DNA from: Volvox africanus | Taxonomy: Eukaryota; Chlorophyta; Chlorophyceae; Chlamydomonadales; Volvocaceae | NCBI GenBank assembly: GCA_030268105.1 | Contig: BSDZ01000103.1 | Location: 2,236,501-2,300,500, forward strand | Direction: 5' to 3' | Length of the DNA: 64,000 nucleotides | Part shown: piece after piece, positions 44,001-55,455 of the stretch | Position numbering within the stretch: the first letter of the stretch is position 1 | How the letters are laid out: each line of letters begins with the position of its first letter | Notes under the pieces: generated by a model | Told to the model about the DNA's origin: nothing | Databases searched by the model: none | What the model saw: the letters and a program-made list of their open reading frames with translations, nothing else | Made by a program: the position numbers and the translations under genes

Positions 44001-46661
44001 GGGGACGTACAGCCCCCCGGCGGCTATAGCTGTGCCCAGCAGGCATCTTGGGGTAGGTGTAGCGAGGGTTTTATGTTGCCATACGGCTACTGCGCGGTCA
44101 CTTGCCGGCGCTGTAGCGGCGGCAGCAACTGTTACGACGTGGTGCCCCCTGGTGGAGGTTACAGCTGCGTGCAGCAGGCGGGTTGGGGCAGGTGCAGCGA
44201 CACGCTCATGATGGTGCAGGGCTACTGCGCGACGACGTGCAACCGGTGTAGCGCTGGCGGGAGTGGCCGTGTCGACATGGTCAGCGGAGGCGGCGGCAGC
44301 GGCAGTTCGAGTGCCAGTAGCGGATTGAGCATTGAGGGAAGCGGAGGAGGTGGCGGCGGAAAGGGAAGCGGTGGGAGCGGCACAAGCAGCGCAAACGGAG
44401 GGTTCGTGGCGGATTTGGGGGCCTTATTTCCTGACTTATTCCATGTTACCGGTTTCGCCGCCGCCTCTGACAACGACGGCGGCGGGTATAGCAAGGCTGC
44501 TGACGGACGTGACGGCAGTAGCAGCGGCGGCGGCGGTGACGGCAGCGGAGGAGTTCCTGTCTTGCAGTCCCCTGCTGACCCTTCTCCAGCTACTGCCACT
44601 ACTAACACTCAAACTGCTGCTGCTGCTGCTGCTGCTGCGGACATGTATGATGTGGCTGTAGCGGCCGGCGGAGCCATCAGCAACTACAGCGACGGCACTC
44701 CGGTCATAAATGGCAGTAGCAATAGCAGTAGTGGTAGTAGTACTGCTGTAGCTGCAGGGGGCGTCAGCACCTTCAAAACAGTCACCCTAAGCGATGGAAG
44801 TTGCGGAGGCAGTAGCAATCAGAACAGTAGTAGCGGCACCTCCATCCCCAACGGCGCCATTTGCAGTGACCGGTCTTCGGCGAGGGCAGCTGCCAAAGCC
44901 GCCTCCGCAGCGCCGGTAGGTGGCATCGGGTTCCTGATCAATACCCTGGGGGAGACATCCCCCTTCTCCGCCACTGCTGCAGCCCCAGCATCCAGTCGTG
45001 CCGACAAACTCACAAATACGGAAACTTTTGTCACGTCGTATGGGGCAAACTCGTCGTACGGGCCGTACCAGACGGCGCATTTTGTTGCCAGCGCCGCGAG
45101 CCTTTCGAATCCCACATTCACCGCCGACACAACGTTAGCAGCAGCAGCGGCAGTAGCACGACGGGGTGGTACTGCGGCTAAAATAAACACCTCATTACCG
45201 GGCGGTACGGCAGCGGGAGGCGGTGGCGGCGCAACTGCTGGGGGTGGCGCCAACACGGTTATGATGACGACGGTGGCGAATGGCCCCGTCGCGGCTAAGG
45301 AAGGCGGGGTTCCCGCCACCAAACCCACACTATTATTACCAGCAGGTAGCACTGGCAGTAGCAGTAGCAGTAGCAGTAGCACCGCTGTAGCAGGCTCTAT
45401 TATTGGCAGCAGCAGTAGCAGCAGTAGCGGTATCAAGGCTGCCTCATCAGAGGACGGGGTCCCCTGCTACAGCCCCACCTCCGACCAGGCATTCAACCCG
45501 TTCGAGAACACGACGTCCATCCCCTCCCCGGGCTCACCCCTCCTGGCGCCCAAGCCGGGCTTCTACTTCACATGGCTCCGGGGCGCAGAAGGGGCAGCGG
45601 CAGCAGCGACGAAGAGCGCAGGGAATGGGGGCGGCAGCAGCGCCACATTTGGCTCCGGCGGCTTCAATGCAGCGTCGGCGGAAGTACCGGAAGGTGGAAT
45701 CGACCTTACTGGAAGTGGCAGTAGCAGCGGTGGTAGCAGCGCAGTGAGTTTTCAGTCCTTTTACGGGCTTCCAGTATCCACTTTTGGATTTATAAATGGT
45801 CAAATATTTGGAAGTGCAAAGCAGAGCATACTTAAGGGCGGTAACAGTAGCAATAGCAGTAGCAGTAGCGCTCGCAGTAGCAACGGCTTCTCGGCAGCAT
45901 CAGAGGCTGCAGAGCCTTCATCCGCAGCATCACCCACACAGCCGCAGTTCATGCCGCAATCGCAGTCTCAGTCTGAGGCGGTGTCCTTGTCGCATCCTGC
46001 AGACCAGCCAGGTCTTGTTTGCTCCCCCTGCACAGACACTCCACCCGGCGGGGGGAGCGCCCTTACGCCCGTCACATGCAGCCAGCTCGTGGCGTCCGGG
46101 GCCTGCGGAGATGACTGGGTGGTTTCGGGGCACGTGTGCGACGGGTCCTGCGGCAGATGTCCATACGTGGAGCCGTGTACTGATGTATTGCCGGTGGGTA
46201 TGAGAGAGAGCTGTGAGCAGCTGCGTGATGGGGGAGGGTGTGCGGCGGAGCTGGTGGTGGCGGCGGGTTGGTGCCGACTCGCCTGCGGGCGTTGTGGCGG
46301 AAACCTCGCTTCGAATCTCACCGCCAGCAGTCATATTACCACGACAAGCAGCAGTCACACACTTGATCTCAACAGCGGCCAGGTTGGGGGGTTAGTGAGA
46401 GAAGAGGGCGATGGCTCCCGTATCAACGTCACCAACAGTGGCTGTAGTAGCAGTAGCAGTAGCAGTAGCAGTAGCAGTAGTGCTGACGCTAGTGGGGAGT
46501 GTTGGGTGATGGGGTGTAGCGACCTGCTCCCCCCGGGGTCCCGACAACAAGGGTGCGGTGATGTGGTTCGGAGTGGGGGCTGCAGCAGCGCCTGGGTGCG
46601 GTCCCAGGGCTACTGCGCGGAGAGCTGCGGGAGGTGCCGCAACAGCAGCGGTGGCAGCTAG
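28865..46661 (+). CDS. Large secreted protein: G8 domain, beta-helix and nine ShKT-like modules
   Basis: Twenty-nine exons join in phase to about 2439 residues. Ends: 28865-29939, 30186-30327, 30725-30959, 31168-31294, 31921-32054, 32289-32449, 32724-32835, 33527-33597, 33989-34062, 34625-34707, 35197-35304, 35766-35840, 36140-36202, 36506-36597, 36879-36980, 37185-37388, 37689-37841, 38329-38453, 38850-39028, 39314-39424, 39753-39824, 40200-40260, 40653-40805, 41442-41548, 42107-42272, 42669-42833, 42963-43124, 43407-43607, 43855-46661. Residues 1-25 are a signal peptide (MVAPLLLILVITNC core). A Pro/Ser/Ala-rich region runs to about 320, as in cell-wall glycoproteins, then a short Cys-rich stretch, the G8 domain (about 415-530), beta-helix (about 530-1270) and ShKT-like modules (about 1322-2435). 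The start at 28865 was chosen for the signal peptide; an in-frame ATG lies at 28721. Introns 10 and 19 use GC donors. Overall architecture suggests a matrix or cell-surface protein; its ligand is unknown. Confidence 0.85.
30725..31294 (+). other. G8 domain (exons 3-4 of the large secreted protein)
   Basis: Exon 3 reads DVTLWESPSTWP, then GSVVVLPPNTRVMI, and exon 4 LIFDDASIHLVVGAIYVYGR followed by LRVGGEGCRV. The spacing of the Trp-Pro start, the VVxPxxxxVxI strand, LIFD, the IYVxGxLxVG turn and the closing ITLTF strand is that of the G8 domain found in CEMIP, TMEM2 and fibrocystin family proteins. Confidence 0.8.
37967..38028 (+). repeat. (GT)n microsatellite in intron 17
   Basis: About 30 uninterrupted GT units following shorter GTGTGAATGTGTG-type repeats. 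The pseudogene copies keep shorter versions at about 52320-52346 and 60843-60869. Confidence 0.85.
39425..39590 (+). repeat. Polypurine tract in intron 20
   Basis: About 165 nt almost only G and A, with a repeated GGAGAGGTGGAGGGAGAGG unit. It is complementary to the C/T tract at the end of intron 23 (about 41387-41440). Confidence 0.8.
41147..41330 (+). repeat. (CCCCT)n microsatellite in intron 23
   Basis: About 37 uninterrupted CCCCT units, extended upstream to about 41060 by variants with CCCCATT. The whole intron end to 41441 is pyrimidine. It is absent from both pseudogene copies. Confidence 0.9.
42249..46646 (+). other. Nine ShKT-like six-cysteine modules
   Basis: Each module follows C-x-D-x2-3-PP-G-x3-C-x2-Q-x3-G-x-C-x8-11-C-x3-C-x2-C. 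Starts of the first Cys codon: CTDIAPP (exon 25), CVDKVPP (26), CSDVRVPP (27), CLDIPAP (28), and in exon 29 CGDVQPP, CYDVVPP, then after the linker CTDTPPG, CTDVLPV and CSDLLPP. Typical inner strings are SCAQQASWGRC and YCAVTCRRC. Introns 25-28 all fall in phase 1 right after the PP of a module. Such modules occur in many secreted algal and animal enzymes and matrix proteins as disulfide-bonded appendages; the name comes from a sea anemone peptide and implies no toxic role here. Confidence 0.75.
44262..46018 (+). other. Ser/Gly/Ala-rich linker inside exon 29
   Basis: About 585 residues between ShKT modules six and seven, built largely from runs of AGC/AGT/GGC codons (Ser-Gly), with Ala and Thr stretches. 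Some less repetitive islands remain, for example PNGAICSDRSSARAA and YGLPVSTFGFINGQIFG. The region looks like a flexible, possibly glycosylated spacer. Confidence 0.7.
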
Positions 46662-46886
46662 ATGGCTATACAGGAGCGGATTGGATGGGACAGCCTATGC
46701 CTAAAAAACGAGCAAAGCATTCTTACAGTGAAGAAGGACCAGTAATGATGTTCCTAATGATATACGCTACCGTACGCCCGTACCACGCGAATATAATATA
46801 AAGCAGTGACAACACCAAAAAGACGGGCTTAAACACTTAACATGGTTAACCTTTTCGTGCTTGCTTGGAAAGGTATGTTTGCTGCT

Positions 46887-46891
46887 TGTAA
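46887..46891 (+). terminator. Polyadenylation signal TGTAA of the large secreted protein gene
   Basis: TGTAA 226 nt downstream of the stop codon and 48 nt upstream of the first base of the tandem array. Confidence 0.5.
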
Positions 46892-47758
46892 TATAAAGGG
46901 CTGGGCTAGTTAACCAGTTTCCATGCGTCACGACGTAAATTGGGGGTGCGTTTGTACGGATATCCCTGAAGGAACGCACGACATTATTTTTATGTAGCTT
47001 CATCAGAAGCAAGCCGTAATTACACGCACCGACTGTACGTTTTGCCAGCCGAATGTAGTACGGCAAAAGCATCCAACCCGCCACTTCGCTATCAGTGTGC
47101 GTTCATGCCTGCCACGCACATTAATTCACCCACACCCACGCCCACACCCACACTTCTTGGTGTCCCTGGAAGTTCTATGATCAATCCTGACTCAGAGTAG
47201 GTGTGGCCCCAACATATATTGATGGACGGTGAGGGAAGACCCCGGTTACAGTGACTTGCGAGCCGACCAGGAATGGAGTTGAGGCCGCCGTTGATCCGTT
47301 GGATTCCAGATCGACAGAGAGATACGACATGCAAGCACGCAGCAGGCTCAATCAACCCAGCGACATCGACGTATCTGGTGAGCTAGGTTTTGCTTATTCT
47401 ATTTGTAGCCCTTTCATTCTTTAAATGCTTGCCTGTGCGTCCCTACTGCTGCGCTGGTAGTCGGAATTACCAGTCATAATTTTTATTTATACCGATTTCG
47501 TCATCATAGCATCATCAATCAATCATCATTACCAGCCAGGCTTACGCGTGTGCGTATGTGGGGCGAGGCAGCGACCATTAACGAATGTCAAGCACCTGCC
47601 TACATACCCCTCACTGTTCGCGCAATCTATTGCCAGGATACATAAATACACGCCAGGCTCCTGACGGTGCAGAACCTTTAATCATATTCTTATTAGTTGC
47701 TTTATAGCTAGGCTCGCAAGCAAGACAGTCAGTAGTTTCACGGCGACGGATGGAGGGA

Positions 47759-47828
47759 CCTCATCAGTGATCAGTGATAGCTAGGCAGGTAGATACGTCT
47801 GCCTAGCTATCACTGATCCCTGATGAGG
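47759..47828. repeat. Long inverted repeat (hairpin), unit 1
   Basis: Arms 47759-47788 and 47799-47828 are 30 nt each with one mismatch, around a 10-nt loop (GTAGATACGT). A second, outer pair of 13-nt arms with one mismatch lies at 47709-47721 and 47855-47867. A (GTCC)n run follows at 47868-47891. Confidence 0.85.
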
Positions 47829-48467
47829 TCGACTGATGAGTATCACTGATGAGGGCTTGCAAGCCTAGTCCGTCCGTCCGTCCGTCCGTCCTCGTCTGTC
47901 CGTCTGTCTTTCGACAGCTAGCTAGCTACTCGGCCGCACTACGATCAACCCCTATACAGCGAGATAAATGCACAACACTTGCCTGCCTTGATATCACGAC
48001 GACACAGCAACATCTTTGGTCCGTTTCAAAATACGTAACATCCTTAAAAAGCAATAATTATATCTTATTTTTGGGTGGTCACGCAAACGCATACAACCAC
48101 ATCAGCAAGCGCAGAGCAATCCTGAAGTACACATTCTTAACGCACGCATACACATTGCACGTGTTCCATTCATGCACATGGATCCAGCCACTGTCTTGGC
48201 TGTCTAGGATGAGAGTCTGCCGCGTCTGCGGCTGCTCATCATTTGGGTTGACCGAAGGCGGCCACCGTTGCCAGCACCCCGAAAGCCTGCAATTGTATGC
48301 ATTAGTAACGTACATGCATATTAATTAAATAAATAACAGGTATAAGTAACTATGATAATGCACAAACGATGTAACATGCAGTATGTATGTTGGAAATGGT
48401 GACAAGCAAAGCAACGAGCATCTAGATAGCCGCCGCCGCCTGCTGTCGATCGGTGAGCACCATCTCG

Positions 48468-49354
48468 CTACCCCGACCTTGCTCCGTCCCCACCGCCCGT
48501 AAGATGCATGGCTAAAGTGCAGAAGATGCATGTTAACATGTAACTAAACCAGTCAACAGCCATTCGGAATCGACAACTAGCAGCAGGTTATATATATATA
48601 CTTACGTAGGATAGAACCTCCGGAATGAAAAGCAAAACATATGCGTGCAGCCATGCATCCTGATGCATACATGCATACATGCAGAAGGCATGCATACACG
48701 CACTGACTGGCCTACCTAATGCAGATATTTAATAACCTCCGCTACACACTCACCAGGACGTTTATGCAGCCGTACGCTCACAGAACGATAATGGAGTCGG
48801 AAACCGTTGTTGTTGAAAGCTTGGCCTTGCACTTGGCCTTGCACTTGGCGCATGGAGTTGTTCATGGATGTGAGTTTTGTGCGGTTGTCAGATGACTGGA
48901 TGTCAATCGACATTCCAGTCATACATGGGACGACGATAGCGGCGGCGCAAACCGTCGTCATCTTGGGCCTTACAAAGGCGGTCATAAAGAAGTCGTCCAG
49001 TGCCTGCGAACGAAAAAGGCAAAGCATCAATGTCAAATACAATGATCTTTCTAAGAGATCCAGCGCTTGGATAGATGGTCCACGCAGCAGGACGTACATC
49101 GATACTACTTTGAAAATTAACATCACGCACCCTACATACATACATATATAGATATAGATATATACCTTATTATTATTATTACTATCTTGACATGTCACGT
49201 TGCTGTTGCCAGTGAAGCTGCTGTTGCCATCTTCAGAAGGCCAGATGGCCTCATCAGCCACCTCTGAAGACTGCTGATGGGATGTTGCTGCTGGCTGCGG
49301 CTCACGTGAAATAGCAGCGGTGGCGGTGGCGGTTGCGGAGGTGGTGGTGGTGAC

Positions 49355-49386
<32 letters not shown>

Positions 49387-50812
49387 TGGCGGTGGCGGCG
49401 GTGCAGACTGCTGGATGCTTGGGTGGTGCCGACAACGTAGCAAATAAGGTAGTCATACGGTCCCAGGCCTGCATTAGTGTAAGTGTAAAATGCGTAAGGC
49501 AGCGGGACAGACTGAATATATGCATCCTCCCTCGCATCATCTTTATATGCATAGATTATCTTCATGTAGGCAGCCGGGACTACTACCATCATGCTATACT
49601 TCTATTTGCATGCGTGCAGGGCCGTATACAAGTACGTACTCAAATACACATACACATACACCCCCACGCATCCACCCGGTCGCTTGGCAGGCAGGGGAAA
49701 GCGGCGGACCTGGCCGCCAGCAGTAACAACGAAGCGCACCCACGTACCTTGGCAGCCGCTTCAACGCTCTCGAGGTTGTTGATCCAGCGGTCTTGGCGGC
49801 CCTCGTCGTGGTCAGTCATGTTCGCCGTGGCGTTGTAGTTGTTGGCGCTAGCAGCAGTGATGATGGCGTTGTCGTTATCAGCGTGATGATTTGGCTCGTC
49901 AGCCACAGCCGCATCAGTGGTCACAACTGACAGATGAACTGCTGGTGGTGGTGGTTCGCTTGAGGAAACAACAGTTAATGGCACTGTATCCGCTGCCGTG
50001 GGCAGAAGCAGGAAGGCCGTCATAGGATAGGAGTCGTCCGCCGAGGCCGCCTGGGGTGATTGTTGAAAAGCGAAAGAATAAATGGAAGCGCGCTTTTAAC
50101 TATAAGCACGTCGATATACGGAAGGCACCAGCAGGCAGGCAGCAGGACGGATGATCGCTCGATGGAGTAGTGAATTCGATGATGACGACCGATCCATTAT
50201 TCGTCGCTATTAGCGAGGTTCACCTACATACACTGACATACCTGCTGTGCAGGTGCCTGGTCCTTCTGATTAAGACTGGGCATCCTGCTGAAGGTCCCGA
50301 GGACCCCGAGAACGAACAACAACACAATAAGAATGCTGCAGGAAGTCCACCGCCACAAGCCTGCGTGCAGTCACAGTCGGCAAACTATGAGAAACAGCAA
50401 AGCCTAAACAAAATATACATCAAATCAGCTTCTTTCAGACAGAGTTGGGACGGAAAGCCCGACTTACCGGCCCAGAACGCGCGCTTGCTCTTCAGGCGCT
50501 GGTAAGCCTGGAAAGCCTCGGATTCCATGAGAGCACGCAGATGCTCCTCGGTTGTAATACATGCTCTGCGCGTGGTAACATGCTGGCAAAATTAGACAAT
50601 CGCAAAAGTACCTGCAGTTGCTGGGTCGCCATGCCATCGATGGCCATCCGAACACCTAGTACCGAAGCGAGTCGCCAATCTCGTTCGTGGATTCATCTAT
50701 AGGTTAACGTGGAGCATATACTTACATGCGTTGTGCTTCCGACACGGAATACTGGCGACAGTACACTCCGGAGCGCTCCATGGACATCTAATAACTGGAT
50801 ATCGCTACCGAG
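48468..50812 (-). CDS. Single-pass membrane protein of unknown family, copy 1 (5' end not found)
   Basis: Eight minus-strand exons join in phase: 50812-50726, 50655-50612, 50565-50468, 50360-50242, 50050-49748, 49468-49166, 49003-48754 and 48511-48468, about 415 residues. The order is a short N-part (LGSDIQLLDVHGALRSVL), a helical segment (EEHLRALMESEAFQAYQRL), a clear membrane helix (CSILIVLLFVLGVLGTF), then three exons that each open with a related motif: AASADDSYPMTAFLLLP, AWDRMTTLFATL and ALDDFFMTAFVRPKM. These exons carry Thr/Ala/Asn-rich tails, including a (TA)n-type Thr-Ala run from a (GGTGGC)n DNA repeat. The start codon lies further upstream and was not identified. The last exon is uncertain: an alternative acceptor near 48292 gives another C-terminus. 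A codon differing between the two copies near the end (GCA/GCC) is synonymous, which favours the given reading. Confidence 0.55.
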
Positions 50813-52063
50813 CTGAGATAATTCAGGTAAGGAAGACTTAATTAAGATTTGTGGAAATCAGCATAACAGAACAGTGATAGCAAGCAAAGTTGGCAGCTTT
50901 GTGAATTGTGTTAGGCAGGCCCAGCCTATTTAGCTCCCAGGTATATGTACGGAAACAAACTTGACGGCCTTCTGTCCGACGACGTTCCTTGTTTTGCAAT
51001 GAGAAAGACTAATTGTTCTCGAAACCTTATTAGGTATAGATATTTAACGACACAGTCACTTTGACAGGATGTTACTTGTTGTTTCAGAATGTATCATCAT
51101 CATACTGCCATACCGCCAGATTTTGTCAGAATGGAAGTTGATTAGACTGGATCGCTGTCTAATCGCGACGACATACTTTAATAATGAACCCAAGCAAGAA
51201 GCAGCAAGCAAGCGCGCTATCTTGGATGTCTTGCTGCAGGGGTCCGTCCCCTGTCTTCCTGCGTCACCCTCGCTCCATATGTATGGCATGAATCATATGA
51301 CTAGCAGTCCATATGACTAGCAAGCGACAAAGTGCGTGCACTGTGCGTTAGGCTGCACATGTGCATCTTTTACCGCTCCCCGCTCCCCTCCGAATAAGCA
51401 AGGACACAAACCCGTGCCCATATAGACACGCACTCAAGTCCTCGAACACACTGTTGGTCACCCAACTCGATAGTCAAATGCGTGCATCATCTCCCGCAAT
51501 ACACCCAAGAGCTGCGGCATCCTTAATTTGTACGGCATGGCCCAAAACAACCAAAAGGGGCCCTACAAGACGCAAAGCTCGTTGACATCAACATACACCT
51601 ACACCCTGGCCCGACTACTGGTACTGCGTGTAGCGCACGGCAGCTGCGGTGTACGTATGACTACGGTCACAGGTGGCAGCCCCACCCCACGGGGCTACGA
51701 GAAATACTGCCCACAGCCCCTACCTGCTGCTCACCTCGCTGTCACCATGCACACGCGGCAATTGTGGGCTTCACAGCAATATCAGACTGTATGTGAAGGC
51801 CGTACTAGTTGAGGGCTTACCGTGGGAAACGCATATGGCCAAGAGAACTAACCAGATGGGTATTACTACTGCCTCGCTGCTACTGCTGCTGGTGTTGCCG
51901 ATACTGGCATATATAATGCCGTGGCGGGCACGGTATACTGAAAAAGACATACGCTTCGACGTACAGAGATGGGCAAGAAGCGGGCGTCAAAATAAAATGA
52001 AATCTATGAACTGCCCTTTTCCTTCAATCAAAGCTCCACCCATATGACCCATAATGATGTTTC
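50813..52063. other. Spacer between membrane-protein gene and pseudogene, unit 1
   Basis: It should contain the 5' end of the minus-strand gene. On the plus strand a 124-codon frame (51673-52047) holds a hydrophobic stretch TASLLLLLVLPILAYIMPW, but no family or splice context supports it. The same sequence recurs at 59336-60586. Confidence 0.35.
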
Positions 52064-55000
52064 ATTCCGTTGGCCTCTCCCCCCAGATACCCGCCGGGGG
52101 ATCACAATTCCATTGCGGGTTTTCGTTGGTACGACACCCGCGTCATGACGATACTCAGCAACGTCACTTTCCAGAATGTCGTGCACGAGCCAGAGCTGGG
52201 CGATGGTATTTGTGGAGCATGTATTTGTCTGTGTGTGCGTGTGTGTGTGAATGTGTGTGTGTGTGTGAGGGGGCCGTGTGAATGTGTGTGTGTGTGTGTG
52301 TGAGGGGGGCCGTGTGAATGTGTGTGTGTGTGTGTGTGTGTGTGTGATATTGTAAAATGGGAGTGTGGCCAGGGGACTAGGTTCCGGGATCGAAGTTATT
52401 TGGGTATTACGCTTTGGGTGGGAGGTCTTGAGAAAGAGGGGAAAGGGGGAGAGGGGGGAAGATGAACGGGCAAGTGATTCCGAGAGGCAAGTGGGGGTCT
52501 GTAACGGACCTTACTGAAAGAGAGGCTCGGGGAGCCCAGGAGTAACCCCCTCTCCTCCCCCCCCTCTCCTCCCCCGGTCCCTCCCCCCCCGTCCGGTGTT
52601 TTTGACATCCCCCGTTTCCCCTTCCCCCCTCCCCCCTTCCCCCGCAGCGACGAGTTCAAGCCCGCATACATCAGCGCCAGCAAGGCCATCGCGTACCGCA
52701 ATGTGGACAGCCGGGCGCTGGTCAACAATCCTCCCGCGGCCACGGGGGCGGGGAGATACTTCAATTGGATTGGTGGGTACGGGAGCTCCACGTGCATGAC
52801 AGCACCAGCGGCCAGCTATTAGATTTCCTCATTTCCCATGTCTTCAGCAAACCCAAAATCTTTTGTCACGTGGCGTTTTTTCGCCACGTTCGTACACTTT
52901 ATTGGGGTTTGTATTGCCGTATCTTCTGCGTCTATTCGCGGTGGCGTTGGAGGCGACCTGGCTAAATCGATGTTTTAGGTAAATTCATAATTAACTCACA
53001 TGGCCGACCTGGTGGAATCTGGATACAGATTGCTCGTACCAATCGCTAGGGAATGTACACTGGTGCGACTACCTTCCCTGGAGGGCGGTTGCGAGGCTGG
53101 ACGTGCGGGTGCCCGGATACACCGTGCCGGCAAGTGACGGGGAGTGTGTGACGGAGGAGGGGGGAAATAGTCGGGGTTGACGAGACCGTACGACCTATAC
53201 GGCAATGGAAATGGGAAGCCACGGGTAGTAGGACTGAAGTGTGTACTGCATTCGAATTGACTGATTGTACGTCAGGGAGGGGGTTTTGGCGGGAAGGGGA
53301 GCTTAAGATAAATGTTTCCCTCCCGCGTGTGTCGTCGCGCTCCCCTGGTACTCCCCGAGTACGGCGCCCCAACCCTTCACTTCTTTCCTCCGCCCTGCCC
53401 TTCAAACCCCCACGCTCGCAGGTGGAGACGGGAAACGCCTTCCCCCTTGATGCGCCGTACATCCTCGGATACGTGGCTCAGTTCGGTTGGAAGGGGGCGG
53501 CGGCTCGTAACATGACAATCACCCGAAATGAGGTCTCCCTCCACCTCTCCCCTCTCCCTCCACCTCTCCCCTCTCCCCCCCTCTCCCCTCCTCTCCCTCT
53601 CTTTCAGGTGACGCCAGGGTGGACCCGCCCTTCTCTGCGGACGGAGTGACGGTTTGGGGCACCCGCTACTTCGACGCATGGTACTGGGTCAACGCTACAA
53701 CTCTGGGGTGAAAGGTGTGTGTGTGTGTGTGTGTGTGTCGATGTAAGTCGATGTGTCTGTCTGTCTGTCTGTCCGTGTGTTCCCGCGTTGGGATATTGGG
53801 TTTGATGCATTGATGCGGGGAGATAACGGCTGTGTACGGGAGCGTCTGTACAAAAGCACTTGGGCCGAGTTTTACCGTAACTACGATAGAGTATCCAAAC
53901 TGCCACCGCATTCCGCAGTCGTACAGACACTGCAACCGGTCTCAACCGACATTCGATATTGTTGTTTTAGTCCTTCCCAATTTCGTGTCTTTGAAACTGC
54001 CCCTTGCCTTCCGGCTTCTGCAGCGGGACATACTTTAGGGTGCATGTAAACTGTTTTAACAACGGACGGTTTAGCTGGAAAGTTTTACGGTTTTACTGCT
54101 TGCTTTCATGACAACCCAACCGTAGCCATCCTGACTGTGATATATGTTGCAAAGATGATGTCTTACGGTTTATTACGTGATGTTTTTCATCCCAAAAATC
54201 AAAATTATTACGGAACGTATTTCATATTCCTTTTCCTCCTTGCGTATTCGTTTTCACATTCCGCGACCCTCAGGACCCATGGGTCGTTTGCTCCTGGGTT
54301 TCCGGGGGCTCGTCGTCAGCCCCGGGCGCGCACTTCTGTCCCCTCGACGCTCCCAGCTCGTCAACCGACATACCAGATGTGCTGCCATCGTCGTACAACA
54401 TCTGGATGGATTCTTTTTGTACGGACATCGCTCCGCCGGGTGGGTACCAGGTGTGGGTTTCGGTTGGTTGGTTGGTTGGTGCGTGGCGTGGGGCACTGCC
54501 CTGGACTCAACTGCCACACCTACCCGGCCTCCATTTTCCGCCGGCCTGGTATAACTAATATTATGTAATACCCTGGCCAGATAACCCGCCCATCCCGCCT
54601 GACCCCTCCCTCCCTTCTCCCCCTCTCACGTCGTTCTCCACCATCGTGGGTAGTCAGAGGCTTTACAGCAGGGTCTACTGCGAGTATTATAGATTGACGA
54701 ATCTGAGAAAAGATCTCAAAAATGTCAACACTTATGAGTGAGACCAATATATATAAATACTTGGTATCATCATGCCTCGTTTACTCTCCTTTCCCCCTCT
54801 CTCCCTCCCCCCCCTTCATCCCCCTTCCCTCGCCAGGCTCCCTCCTCGCATGTGCGCAGGTGGTGGCTCAGGGTTTGTGTGGTACGGAGGGTATTGCCAG
54901 AACCAGCGACCCGCACGTGCGCCTCATTGGGGGGTATTGCGCCGTCAGCTGCGGCCGCTGCGAGCAGGGTGACCGGGCGTGTGTGGACAAGGTACCTCCG

Positions 55001-55455
55001 GGTAAGGCGTGTATGAGCACGTGTATGTGTGTACGATATGTTTAACTACGCAATCTGACGCTGGCCAGGGAGCTCCGCCCCCGTACGGCCCGTACGGCCC
55101 AACGTCGGAACACCGCCCTCGAAGCGCTTCCCCCCTTCCGGTGGGGATGAGGGGAGATGGGGGAGGTGTGAGGGGATCTCTCAAGGCACAGCCATATTCG
55201 ACCCATGCATAAGGCCTTTGAACCGCGCCTGCACTAAAGAAGGATAAAAGCAGCATAGCTGCTGATAGCTGCTGATGACAACTGTCAAGATGGACGCATT
55301 TGGGTCCGGCTTCACTTCCAATAAAACTGTCCGCCTGGTTGGCTGGTTGGTTGGTCCAACTGTGCCCCCTCCCATCCCCTCCTCCACCTCGTCAGGCGGA
55401 CTCACCTGCGGCCAAAGGCGGGCTGTGGGCAACTGCGCCTCGGACTGGTTCAAGG
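52064..55455 (+). pseudogene. Decayed partial copy of the G8/ShKT gene (exons 17-27), unit 1
   Basis: Homology to the parent gene starts at ATTCCGT (37667 in the parent) and ends in GGACTGGTTC of exon 27 (about 43018). Exon 17 is cut short after ELGDG; exon 18 is intact; a 218-bp deletion (parent 38684-38901, junction 53002/53003) removes the acceptor and start of exon 19; exon 20 is present; a deletion of about 1.96 kb (parent about 39427-41387) removes exons 21-23; exon 24 has a premature TGA at 53709-53711 where the parent reads GGA; exons 25 and 26 are open. It has no start, G8 domain or C-terminal ShKT modules. It cannot encode the parent protein. Confidence 0.85.

Larger units (their letters stand above)
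46939..55455. repeat. Tandem array, unit 1 (8517 bp)
   Basis: Starts at ATTGGGGGTGCGTTTGTACG and ends where the same string recurs at 55456. It contains a 5.1-kb spacer with a minus-strand membrane-protein gene, then a decayed copy of part of the G8/ShKT gene. Compared with unit 2, only scattered substitutions and short repeat-length changes are visible, for example two extra CCCACA-type units near 55650 in unit 2. Confidence 0.95.

Noticed and set aside
51673..52047. 124-codon plus-strand frame with a hydrophobic segment in the array spacer
   Set aside because: One membrane-like stretch only, no start context, splice signals or family; kept as a note in the spacer entry.
46939..55455. Tandem unit considered as a transposon or retroelement
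   Set aside because: No terminal repeats at the unit ends, no target duplication seen and no reverse transcriptase, integrase or transposase motif in any frame; segmental duplication fits better.
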